From DATAXP01 sp036272935 (lineage in GTDB: Bacteria > Planctomycetota > Planctomycetia > Pirellulales > PNKZ01): a DNA stretch of 64,000 bases. Both the position numbers and the translations under genes were made by a program. Shown here piece by piece: positions 42,564-50,042 of the stretch. Below the pieces are notes generated by a model. That model did not search any database and was not told where the DNA came from. It saw only the letters and a list, made by a program, of their open reading frames with translations. The stretch's first letter is position 1. Each line of letters starts with the position of its first letter. The stretch covers positions 1 to 64,000 of the forward strand of contig DATAXP010000057.1 of assembly GCA_036272935.1 (NCBI GenBank), read 5' to 3'.

Positions 42564-44792
42564 TTAAACAACCGTTTGCTCGGTTTCGGCCTTTTTGACT
42601 CGGAACAACGCTAACGAGCACGGTTGTAGAGCATACTGCGTGCCAAACACGAACAGTCCCTTCTGAGCGGCCATGTCAGCGGTATCGAGCATCAGCTCCC
42701 AACCCGCTGCCTCGCCGGCTGGCGGCAAGGTGAACGGGATGGCGTTCTCGTGATCGGCGTTGAACAGCAGCAGCAGGGTGTCGCCGCTGATTTCTTCGCC
42801 GCGATCGTCGATGTCGATGTGGTCGCCGCACAACTGCACGCCCAGGCAACGTGAGTAGCCGGTATTCCACGCGTCGGGGGTCATCTCGGTGCCATCGATG
42901 TTCAGCCAGTTGATATCGGGAGCGTACTCGCCTTCGATCGCCCGGCCGTGGAAGAATCGCCGCCGCTGAAAGACCGGCTCCTGCTCGAGGATTTCGGCGC
43001 AGCGTTTGACGAACCGCAGCAACTGCTGCTGCCGCGCGTCGAGGTTCCAATTCAGCCAGGTGATTTCGTTGTCCTGGCAATAGGCATTGTTGTTGCCCCG
43101 CTGGTTTTGCCCCATCTCGTCGCCGGCCAGGAGCATCGGCACGCCCTGCGAGAAGAGCATGGTGGCGAGCATGCTGCGCTTTTTGCGATCGCGCATGTCG
43201 AGGATTTTTGGATCGTCGGTCGGCCCCTCGACACCGCAGTTCCAACTGATGTTGTCGCTGGTGCCGTCGCGGTTGCCTTCGCCGTTGGCTTCGTTGTGCT
43301 TTTGGTCGTAGCTCACCAGGTCTTCGAGCGTGAAGCCGTCGTGGCAGGTGATGAAGTTCACGCTGGCGTGCGGCCGACGGCTGCTCCACTCGTACAAGTC
43401 GCTCGAGCCGCAGAAGCGCGTCGCAAAGTCGCTGACCACGCCGCCGTCCCCTTTCCAGAACTTGCGCACGCTGTCGCGGTACTTGCCGTTCCACTCGCTC
43501 CACAACACCGGGAAGTTGCCGACCTGGTAGCCCCCTTCGCCCAGGTCCCACGGCTCGGCAATCAACTTCACCTGCGAAATGACCGGGTCCTGGTGAATGA
43601 TGTCGAAGAACGCCCCCAGCTTGTTCACCGCGTGCAGCTCGCGGGCCAACGTGCTTGCCAGGTCGAAACGGAACCCGTCGACACGCATTTCGGTGACCCA
43701 GTAACGCAGGCTGTCCATAATCATCTGCAGCACGCGCGGGTTCTGCATGTTGAACGTGTTGCCGCAGCCGGTGAAGTCCATGTAGTAGCGAGGGTCTTCG
43801 GGGCTGAGCCGGTAGTAGGCCGAGTTGTCGATGCCGCGGAACGACAGGGTGGCGCCGTTCTGGTTGCCTTCGGCAGTGTGGTTGTAAACCACGTCGAGAA
43901 TCACCTCGATGCCCGCCGAGTGCAGGTTACGCACCATCGTCTTGAACTCGCTGACCGCGTCGAGGGCGAAAGCCGGCGAGTCGTACCGCCAGTCGGGAGC
44001 GAAGAAGTTCAGCGTGCTGTAGCCCCAGTAGTTCACCAGGCCGCGGTCGACCAGTGTGCGGTCGTCGGTGTGGTAGTGCACCGGCAATAGCTCGATCGCC
44101 GTCACGCCCAGGTCTTGCAAATGCTTGATCACCGGGTCGGTCCCCAATCCGGCGTAGCTGCCGCGCAGTCCGTCGGGCACTTCAGGGTGCAGCATCGTGA
44201 ACCCTTTGACGTGCAATTCGTAGATCACCGTCTTGTGCATCGGCGTGCGCGGCGGCCGATCGTCTCCCCAGGTGAACGCCGGATCGATCACCGCCGCCCG
44301 CGGTGCGAAGCGGGCGCTGTCGCGATCGTCGAACGATAAGTCGCCAGCCTGGTCGCCAAGCTTGTAGCCGAATAGCGAGTCGTCCCACTTCAAGGGGCGC
44401 GCGATCGACAGCGCGTACGGGTCGAGCAGCAGCTTGTTGGGGTTGAAGCGGTGTCCCTTGGCCGGCTCATAGGGACCGTGGACGCGGTAACCGTAGATTT
44501 GCCCCGGAGCGGCGTCGGGCAGGTAGCCGTGCCAAACCATGTCGGTGTACTCGGGGAGCATGATGCGGGCCGATTCCTGCTCGGCATCGGCCGAATCAAA
44601 CAGGCAAAGTTCAACTTTCGTCGCGTTCTCGGCATAGATCGCGAAGTTCACCCCTTTACCGTCCCAAGTCGCGCCCAGCGGATAGGGTTTGCCGGGCCAC
44701 GCACGAATCGGCTTGCCGACCGTCGAACTACCTTCGACCGCAGGACGGGGAATCGCACGCGTGCGCAAAGCGGCAGGAGTTGCAGTGCTCAT
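42564..44792 (-). CDS. glgX: Glycogen debranching enzyme GlgX
   Basis: The 742-residue GH13 isoamylase-type enzyme removes alpha-1,6 branches from phosphorylase-limited glycogen. A carbohydrate-binding module at the N-terminus (about 35-135; YPLGATWDGKGVNFAIYAENA) precedes the barrel. The active-site strands are VVYNHTAEG, MRVDGFRFDLAS (nucleophile Asp), KLIAEPWDLGEGGYQVG (acid Glu) and NFITCHDGFTLEDLVSYD (His-Asp). The start at 44792 (MSTATPAALRTRA) is preferred; the next 21 codons upstream are not conserved in style. glgC is 16 kb away. Confidence 0.94.
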   Translation of the reverse strand: MSTATPAALRTRAIPRPAVEGSSTVGKPIRAWPGKPYPLGATWDGKGVNFAIYAENATKVELCLFDSADAEQESARIMLPEYTDMVWHGYLPDAAPGQIYGYRVHGPYEPAKGHRFNPNKLLLDPYALSIARPLKWDDSLFGYKLGDQAGDLSFDDRDSARFAPRAAVIDPAFTWGDDRPPRTPMHKTVIYELHVKGFTMLHPEVPDGLRGSYAGLGTDPVIKHLQDLGVTAIELLPVHYHTDDRTLVDRGLVNYWGYSTLNFFAPDWRYDSPAFALDAVSEFKTMVRNLHSAGIEVILDVVYNHTAEGNQNGATLSFRGIDNSAYYRLSPEDPRYYMDFTGCGNTFNMQNPRVLQMIMDSLRYWVTEMRVDGFRFDLASTLARELHAVNKLGAFFDIIHQDPVISQVKLIAEPWDLGEGGYQVGNFPVLWSEWNGKYRDSVRKFWKGDGGVVSDFATRFCGSSDLYEWSSRRPHASVNFITCHDGFTLEDLVSYDQKHNEANGEGNRDGTSDNISWNCGVEGPTDDPKILDMRDRKKRSMLATMLFSQGVPMLLAGDEMGQNQRGNNNAYCQDNEITWLNWNLDARQQQLLRFVKRCAEILEQEPVFQRRRFFHGRAIEGEYAPDINWLNIDGTEMTPDAWNTGYSRCLGVQLCGDHIDIDDRGEEISGDTLLLLFNADHENAIPFTLPPAGEAAGWELMLDTADMAAQKGLFVFGTQYALQPCSLALFRVKKAETEQTVV

Positions 44793-44938
44793 CGGCCGAC
44801 GTGGCTCCAGCGAAAAGATGGACGAGTTTTCATGCCGCGGCGAAGCAGCAAACATTATGCCACACGCGGAGAGCGAACCTCGGGTTCACGTTCGGCTGTT
44901 ACTCGTCGCCGTGAGTGCTTCGAGCGGAACGCCGGGAT

Positions 44939-45298
44939 TTAGCTGCGAATGCGAACATTCGCTTCGTCCACGATCCACAGCCGTTGCGAAACGAGCTCGC
45001 TCTCCAGCAGCGTCACGACGCGGCGAATGACGTCTAATATGCGATCCTTTGAATGCCGCTGGAGCCGCAAAACGACCAGGCCATGATGGTCCGTCGGCGG
45101 ATAGGCCCGGATGTCTGCAAAATCGAGATCGAGCGTTATGATGGCCCGGCGTTCCCGATGGCACACGGAAATAAGATCACCGTCGGCGCGGCCGCCCAGC
45201 CCTTGGCCCAGCGCGCCGATGGCGTCGTGGCCGGCAGCGCAAAGGAGATCAATCGCTTCCTTGGGCAGATTCTCGTCGAGCTTGAACGCCCCACTCAC
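44939..45298 (-). CDS. DUF5615 PIN-like toxin of a toxin-antitoxin pair
   Basis: The 119-residue protein begins FKLDENLPKEAIDLLCAAGHDA and contains AIITLDLDFADIRAYPP. It has the acidic residues at strand ends (DEN, LDLDF) characteristic of the DUF5615/Mut7-C PIN-like nucleases. It starts with GTG in a four-base overlap with the upstream DUF433 gene, the usual arrangement of this VapBC-like pair. It appears full length. Confidence 0.82.
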   Translation of the reverse strand: MSGAFKLDENLPKEAIDLLCAAGHDAIGALGQGLGGRADGDLISVCHRERRAIITLDLDFADIRAYPPTDHHGLVVLRLQRHSKDRILDVIRRVVTLLESELVSQRLWIVDEANVRIRS

Positions 45299-45531
45299 GC
45301 AGCACCCGACGGCAGATTTACGGTTCGCTCGCGCGCTAGTTCCGCCGCATATTCCAGCGCGGCTCGGATGTCATCGGCGGCCAACGACGGATAGCTCTTG
45401 AGCAAGTCGTCCGTTGAAATCCCCACGGCGACGTTGTCGAGCACCACCGATACCATGATCCGCGTCCCCTTGATGCACGCCTGGCCATGACAGATTGAAG
45501 GATCGACCGAGATTCGATCGCGCCACGCCAT
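45295..45531 (-). CDS. DUF433-family antitoxin
   Basis: The 78-residue protein has the DUF433 signature RISVDPSICHGQACIKGTRIMVSVVLDNVAVG followed by SYPSLAADDIRAALEYAAEL (a winged or ribbon-type DNA-binding plus helical partner domain). In this family it neutralises the PIN-like partner encoded immediately downstream and probably autoregulates. The gene order antitoxin then toxin with a GTGA overlap supports co-translation. Confidence 0.85.
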   Translation of the reverse strand: MAWRDRISVDPSICHGQACIKGTRIMVSVVLDNVAVGISTDDLLKSYPSLAADDIRAALEYAAELARERTVNLPSGAA

Positions 45532-45613
45532 ACGGTCCTCCCACTAGGCATTCGCCGGCCTGCCATGTCAGCACGCCTCTGCAGTCAGTATACGACGTGC
45601 GCCGGCTGCGCCA

Positions 45614-46462
45614 TCAAGAACCATAGAACGATTCGGCCGGAAGGCCCGTTCGTTCACGGACGCGCGCGGCAATCGCGTCGACGTCGCCGGCCGGCAATGC
45701 GCTGACGAACGACTCCGCGGGCGGCCGGGCGACGGTGTAAACCTGCACCAGGCTGATCGCGCCGCCAGCAGCGACGATCTCATTCAGCCGATCGCAAAGG
45801 GCGTCGATCTCCGGCGGCGACGGTCCTTGGCTGTGGATGCGCATGAACAGGGCCTGGATGACCAGCGGCCTGACGCGGGCCGCGGCGGTGATGTTGTCGA
45901 GAATCTGCTGGAAGGGAATCGTCGTGCGCTCCACCAGCCGGTAATACTCCGCGGTTCCGGCATCGAGCTTCGCCCAGATTTCTCCCTGGTTGGCGTCGAG
46001 AATTTCCAGGCCGCGCTCGACCGCCGGACGATGGAACATGCTGGCGTTGGTGATTAGCACCATCTTCACATCGGCCAGACTGTGGCGGCGCTTCAACTCG
46101 GCGCAGGCGGCAATGATCTCGTCGAAATTCCGATACGTGGTCGGCTCGCCGTCGCCGCTGAAGGCGATGTCGTTGAGCCGGCGCAGCTCGCGCGGCACCA
46201 GGGCAAATTTCTCGTGCGTGAACAACTCATCCGTCGTGGCCAGCGTGATCGCCAGGTCCAGCTCGCCGAGCAGCTCGGGCATCTCGACAAAACGCGTCGA
46301 ACTGGTTTCGACGCGGTTTACCTGGCAATAGATGCAATCGAAGTTGCAAACCTTATCGGGGTTCAGGTTCACCCCGATCGACACGCCGCGCGCTCGCCGG
46401 CTAACCACCGGATAGACAAACCGGTTGGTTTCGAACGTCCGCGGATGAGAAGCGAAGGACAT
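45614..46462 (-). CDS. Radical SAM protein
   Basis: The 282-residue protein has the [4Fe-4S]-binding motif CNFDCIYCQ (Cys-x3-Cys-x2-Cys, about residues 40-47) preceded by GVSIGVNLNPDKV, then IAFSGDGEPTTYRNFDEII (the GGE-like SAM motif) and IQALFMRIHSQGPSPPEI. The architecture is a minimal radical SAM barrel without SPASM. It resembles the group often labelled molybdenum cofactor biosynthesis protein A-like, but no pathway genes are near. Function unknown. Confidence 0.85.
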   Translation of the reverse strand: MSFASHPRTFETNRFVYPVVSRRARGVSIGVNLNPDKVCNFDCIYCQVNRVETSSTRFVEMPELLGELDLAITLATTDELFTHEKFALVPRELRRLNDIAFSGDGEPTTYRNFDEIIAACAELKRRHSLADVKMVLITNASMFHRPAVERGLEILDANQGEIWAKLDAGTAEYYRLVERTTIPFQQILDNITAAARVRPLVIQALFMRIHSQGPSPPEIDALCDRLNEIVAAGGAISLVQVYTVARPPAESFVSALPAGDVDAIAARVRERTGLPAESFYGS

Positions 46463-46467
46463 GGATG

Positions 46468-46554
46468 AAGTATGAATGATGAAGGATGAATGCAGAAGTA
46501 CGGCGGATGGATTCTCTCCGCAACTTCTGCGTTCATCCTTCTGACTTCATACTT
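46468..46554. repeat. Facing heptad arrays (array F) over a stop codon
   Basis: Left arm 46468-46499 and right arm 46523-46554 are 32-bp inverted copies with five mismatches. The left arm reads in 7-bp steps (from 46467) as GAAGTAT, GAATGAT, GAAGGAT, GAATGCA, GAAGTAC. The right arm contains the stop codon (46547-46549) of the neighbouring small gene. Confidence 0.8.
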
Positions 46555-46840
46555 TCCGCAGCGTCGTGAAGTCGTCGAGCGTGAGCGTCGTGAGCGAGCC
46601 GTCGTCGAGCCGCAGCACGATCAGGTCGCTGAATACCTTGTCGTCGACGGCGCGGCGGAAGTGCAGCCCGTGCCGGCGGCGCTCAACGCGCTCGACTGTG
46701 CCTACGGTGGTGGTTGTCCAGCGGGCGCTGCTGCCGATCTTCACGTTATGCACTACTTCGATTCTATCCCCGGCGGCCAGGTCGTTGACCGTTTTGCGCG
46801 TGGTCACATCGGTGCGCTGCGTGATGTCGGTTTTGGTCAT
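46547..46840 (-). CDS. Small hypothetical protein
   Basis: The 97-residue protein reads DLAAGDRIEVVHNVKIGSSARWTTTTVGTVERVERRRHGLHF (in parts). It suggests an SH3-like or KOW-type beta barrel: a V-x-H-N-V strand, a T-rich strand and a final LRLDDGSLTTLTLDDFTTL. The stop codon is supplied by the heptad repeat. I do not recognise a named family. The next gene upstream is the damaged ParE gene. Confidence 0.6.
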   Translation of the reverse strand: MTKTDITQRTDVTTRKTVNDLAAGDRIEVVHNVKIGSSARWTTTTVGTVERVERRRHGLHFRRAVDDKVFSDLIVLRLDDGSLTTLTLDDFTTLRKV

Positions 46841-46882
46841 GGTTGGGGGCGGCGAAATATGCCGTTGGACTGTTGATCGATG

Positions 46883-47181
46883 CTAAGGACGCCTGAGTTT
46901 CCAGTAGTTCGGTTTTCGGCGATGATGCGCCACCGCGGCGATCCAAATTGTTGTATCAAGTTCAAGATAAAAACAGTATACGGGAAACGGCGAACGATGA
47001 ACCTCCTGATTCCCGCGTTGCCGTACGGCGAGAACGCTTGGGGCACCCGAGCGATTGCTTCGACAGCCTGCTCGACCTCGTCGGCCAACTCGGTGCCGAG
47101 ACCTAGACGCTGTTGATCATAGTACACCACCGCGGCGCGAAGCTCTGCCGCCGCCTCGTGGTGGAAAACGACACGCTTCAC
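46883..47181 (-). pseudogene. ParE/RelE-type toxin with a one-base frameshift
   Basis: The first 80 codons match ParE-type toxins: VVFHHEAAAELRAAVVYYDQQRLGLG and ending RRFPYTVF. After a run of five A on the plus strand (46969-46973) the family sequence continues in another frame as ELDTTIWIAAVAHHRRKPNYW and stops at 46883-46885. Restoring one T on the coding strand (five to six) would join both parts as YTVFYLELD. As it stands the frame runs on to 46837 with unrelated residues. Either the toxin is inactivated, the tract varies, or the assembly lost a base. The antitoxin upstream is intact and overlaps by four bases. Confidence 0.8.
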
Positions 47182-47408
47182 CGGTGATGTTCACGTAACT
47201 TCTGGAAGACTTCGGCGGCGTCTTCGCCTTTTGCAGTGCCGCTTTGAATCTCCGCGATGCGACGGGCCAGTTCGAGATCCCACGCTTCGCCCACGCCGCT
47301 TTCTTCACCGGGCTCCAACGAGCAAACCAACGCATAGGCGAGATCGGCGCGCTCCTTTTCCGAGAGCTGGCCCACACTCGTTAGAATTTGCGCGACGGCG
47401 TCGGTCAT
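47178..47408 (-). CDS. Addiction-module antitoxin (partner of the ParE gene)
   Basis: The 76-residue acidic helical protein contains LTSVGQLSEKERADLAYALVCSLEPGE and WDLELARRIAEIQSG. This is the pattern of the short addiction module component family (TIGR02574-like) that pairs with ParE/RelE toxins. The ATG is at 47408 and the stop overlaps the ParE start. It looks intact although its toxin is frameshifted. Confidence 0.78.
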   Translation of the reverse strand: MTDAVAQILTSVGQLSEKERADLAYALVCSLEPGEESGVGEAWDLELARRIAEIQSGTAKGEDAAEVFQKLREHHR

Positions 47409-47468
47409 ACGAGGATTGCGAAGTTTGGGAGCCGGGACGAAGCGGTTAGCGGCCGCTCACTCAATATT

Positions 47469-48473
47469 CTACACTTCCTTCGCCTTGATCCAGCTCATCA
47501 AGCGGCGGAGTTGCTTGCCGACGACTTCGATCGGATGCGAGCGCTCGCGGCGGCGCGTGGCCTTGAATGCCGGGGCGTTCGCCTTGTTCTCCAGAATCCA
47601 TTCGCGGGCGAACTGGCCGGACTGAATCTCGTTGAGAATCTTCTTCATCTCGGCCTTGGTCTGGTCGGTGACGATGCGCGGGCCGCGGGTGTAGTCGCCG
47701 TACTCGGCTGTGTTCGACACGCTGTAGCGCATGTAGTTCAAGCCGCCCTGGTAGAACAGGTCGACGATCAGCTTCAGCTCGTGCATACATTCGAAGTACG
47801 CCATTTCGGGCTGGTAGCCCGCCTCGACGAGCGTTTCGAATCCCGCCTTCACCAGGGCGCTCACGCCGCCGCACAGCACCACCTGCTCGCCGAACAGGTC
47901 GGTTTCGGTTTCCTCGGCAAACGTGGTTTCGATCACGCCGCCGCGCGTCCCGCCGATCCCCTTGGCATAGGCCAGGCCCAAGCGGCGCGTTTCGTCGCTC
48001 GCCCCCGGCGACAAGGCGATCAGGCACGGCACGCCGCCGCCTTTCTCAAACTCGCTGCGGACCAGGTGGCCCGGCCCTTTCGGAGCAACCAGCAGGGCGT
48101 CGACCCCCGGCGGCGGCTCGACCTGGCCGAAGTGGATGTTGAACCCATGCGAGCACATCAGCACGTTGCCCGGCTTGAGCTTCGGCCGGATGCTTTGCCG
48201 ATACACGTCTCCTTGCACTTCGTCGGGCAGCAGAATGTTCACCAGGTCGCCCGCCTCGGCCGCCTCTTCGGCGCTCACTGGCTTGAACCCGTGACTGACC
48301 GCCAGGTCGTAGTTCGCGCTGCCAGGCCGCTGGCCGACGATCACCGTGCACCCGCTATCGCGCAGGTTCTGCGCCTGGGCGTGCCCTTGCGATCCGTAGC
48401 CGATGATGGCGATCGTCTTGCCTTTCAATGCAGCAAGATCGGCATCTTTGTCGTAATAGATTTTTGCGGGCAT
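47469..48473 (-). CDS. ilvC: Ketol-acid reductoisomerase (canonical class I)
   Basis: The 334-residue enzyme of valine, leucine and isoleucine synthesis converts acetolactate to dihydroxyisovalerate with NADPH and Mg. The Rossmann motif is IIGYGSQGHAQAQNLRDSG, and the phosphate loop is QRPGSANYDLA. Catalytic His109, Lys132 (APKGPGH), Asp192/Glu196 (TDLFGEQ), Glu228/Glu232 (FECMHE) and Ser253 are all present. It lies downstream of ilvN on the minus strand, so it is the biosynthetic copy. The paralogue at 17557-18537 lacks three of these residues. Confidence 0.97.
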   Translation of the reverse strand: MPAKIYYDKDADLAALKGKTIAIIGYGSQGHAQAQNLRDSGCTVIVGQRPGSANYDLAVSHGFKPVSAEEAAEAGDLVNILLPDEVQGDVYRQSIRPKLKPGNVLMCSHGFNIHFGQVEPPPGVDALLVAPKGPGHLVRSEFEKGGGVPCLIALSPGASDETRRLGLAYAKGIGGTRGGVIETTFAEETETDLFGEQVVLCGGVSALVKAGFETLVEAGYQPEMAYFECMHELKLIVDLFYQGGLNYMRYSVSNTAEYGDYTRGPRIVTDQTKAEMKKILNEIQSGQFAREWILENKANAPAFKATRRRERSHPIEVVGKQLRRLMSWIKAKEV

Positions 48474-48533
48474 TTGGCGTTATCCCTTGCGCGGTGCGTT
48501 GTTCTGGTGGTTGTGTTGGTGAGAGTTCGGATT

Positions 48534-48597
48534 GCAGAAGTCGGAAGTATGAATGATGAGCTGCCGGCACTTCTGCATTCATACTTCTGACTTCTGC
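48534..48597. repeat. Facing heptad arrays between ilvN and ilvC (array G)
   Basis: A 22-bp inverted repeat (48534-48555 and 48576-48597, one mismatch, 20-base loop) is built of heptads: CAGAAGT, CGGAAGT and ATGAATG on the left, ACTTCTG twice on the right. It shares words with array F. On the minus-strand transcript it would form a strong hairpin between the two genes. Confidence 0.85.
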
Positions 48598-48600
48598 ATT

Positions 48601-49146
48601 TCAAAAAAATCCCGCTTCCGCGCCGGCTCGGGGATCGCCGGCGGAGGGTTCGCTCGCCGTACTGCGTCCGCCGCTGCGGACCATGGCGATCCGGCCGGTG
48701 CGCACCAGTTCCTTGATGCCGAACGGGCGCATCAGCTCGATGAACGCCTCGATCTTGCGCTCCTGCCCGGCAATCTCGATCATGACTTCGTTGAGGCTGA
48801 CGTCGACGATCCGGCCGCGAAAGATATCGGCAAGCTCGCGCACTTCGCTGCGCGGACCGTTATGTGCCGCCGTCACCTTGATCAACATCAGGTCGCGCTC
48901 GACGAAATCCTGCGAGCTGATGTCGTGTACGTTGACCACCGTGACGATTTTTTGCAGTTGCTTGCGCACCTGCTCGAGCACGTTGTCGTCGCCGACGACG
49001 ACGAACGTCATCCGCGACAAGTCGGGGTCTTCGGTCGCGCCGACTGCCAGGCTGTCGATGTTGTAGCCGCGGCTGGCGAGCATCCCCGAAACGTGCGCCA
49101 GCACGCCGGGTACGTTCTGCACCGTGGCCGACAAGACGTGCCGCAT
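48601..49146 (-). CDS. ilvN: Acetolactate synthase small (regulatory) subunit
   Basis: The 181-residue protein has an N-terminal ACT domain (about 2-80; LSATVQNVPGVLAHVSGMLASRGYNIDSLAVG), the valine-sensing part. A second ACT-like domain (about 85-165) contains VDVSLNEVMIEIAG. The catalytic subunit ilvB is not in the window. It precedes ilvC on the same strand, separated by the hairpin-forming repeat. Confidence 0.94.
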   Translation of the reverse strand: MRHVLSATVQNVPGVLAHVSGMLASRGYNIDSLAVGATEDPDLSRMTFVVVGDDNVLEQVRKQLQKIVTVVNVHDISSQDFVERDLMLIKVTAAHNGPRSEVRELADIFRGRIVDVSLNEVMIEIAGQERKIEAFIELMRPFGIKELVRTGRIAMVRSGGRSTASEPSAGDPRAGAEAGFF

Positions 49147-49250
49147 CTGGGTACCGCTCCGCTCCAGGACCAGGGACGAAACTGCTAGAATACCGGTCCG
49201 CGCATCGGCTCACAAGGCTCGGAAACCACTGGCTCACGGGGGAAGCGACG

Positions 49251-49802
49251 TTGAAAATCTACACCAAGACCGGCGATGACGGCACGACGGGACTGTTCGG
49301 CGGGCCGCGCGTCGCTAAGGACGATCCGCGCATCGAGGCCTACGGCACGGTCGACGAACTGAATGCGGTCGTCGGCATGGTGCGGGCCACGAAGGTCGAG
49401 GCCGATCTGGATCGCCTGCTCGAGCGCATCCAGAACGAGTTGTTCGACGTCGGAGCGGAGCTCGCCTCGCCCGATCCCTCGCGATCCGGCACGCGTGTTA
49501 TCGGCCCAGCCCACATCGGCGCGCTCGAAACCGCGATCGACCAGCACGACGCAGGTCTTGAGCCGTTGAAGCAGTTCATCCTTCCCGGTGGCACTCAGGC
49601 CGCCGCGCTCTTGCACTTGGGGCGGACCGTGTGTCGCCGCGCCGAGCGAACTGTGGTCTCACTGGCGGCGAAGCAGCACGTGGCCCATGAGCTGATCGTG
49701 TACTTGAATCGGCTCAGCGACTTGCTGTTCGTCCTGGCGCGCTGGACGAATCATGCCGCCGGGCAGACCGACGTGCTGTGGCGACACGCGCCGGATGAAT
49801 GA
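49251..49802 (+). CDS. Cob(I)alamin adenosyltransferase, PduO type
   Basis: This 183-residue trimeric four-helix protein transfers adenosyl from ATP to cobalamin. Family motifs are IYTKTGDDGTTGLFGG (ATP binding), RIEAYGTVDELNAVVG, FILPGGTQAAALLHLGRTVCRRAER and LNRLSDLLFVLARW. The start is TTG at 49251 with GGGGGAAG upstream (49238-49245). It is unlinked to other cobalamin genes, and no cobalamin riboswitch was recognised upstream. A heptad array begins at its stop codon. Confidence 0.93.
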   Translation: MKIYTKTGDDGTTGLFGGPRVAKDDPRIEAYGTVDELNAVVGMVRATKVEADLDRLLERIQNELFDVGAELASPDPSRSGTRVIGPAHIGALETAIDQHDAGLEPLKQFILPGGTQAAALLHLGRTVCRRAERTVVSLAAKQHVAHELIVYLNRLSDLLFVLARWTNHAAGQTDVLWRHAPDE

Positions 49803-49865
49803 ATGCGAAATGCTGAATGCGAAATGCATAACTGCGGCGATTAAGCATTTAGCATTCTGCATTTT
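49803..49865. repeat. Facing heptad arrays after the adenosyltransferase (array H)
   Basis: Left: ATGCGAA 49803, ATGCTGA 49810, ATGCGAA 49817, ATGCATA 49824. Right: GCATTTA 49845, GCATTCT 49852, GCATTTT 49859. The period is exactly seven on both arms and the array begins on the base after the stop codon. Confidence 0.85.
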
Positions 49866-50042
49866 CCTGCCCGCTTCCCACTACCGCGACGCTAGCGGAT
49901 GCGGTACCCTTCCGGGTCAGCACGTTGGCCGCGTTGGCGGCATATCCTGGCGGCAACCATTCGACTCGCATCGAGCAGCGCTGGCGGTCCGTGACGCGGA
50001 AGCGCCAACTTTGTTGAACCACCTTGAGATGGGAGTGCGAGC

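Noticed and set aside
42948..44090. 380-codon open frame on the plus strand
   Set aside because: Antisense to glgX; Val/Ala/Glu-rich shadow without motifs.
47388..48590. 400-codon open frame on the plus strand
   Set aside because: Antisense to ilvC.
49147..49250. Cobalamin riboswitch before the adenosyltransferase
   Set aside because: The gap is only about 100 bases and I could not find the conserved B12-box-like core.
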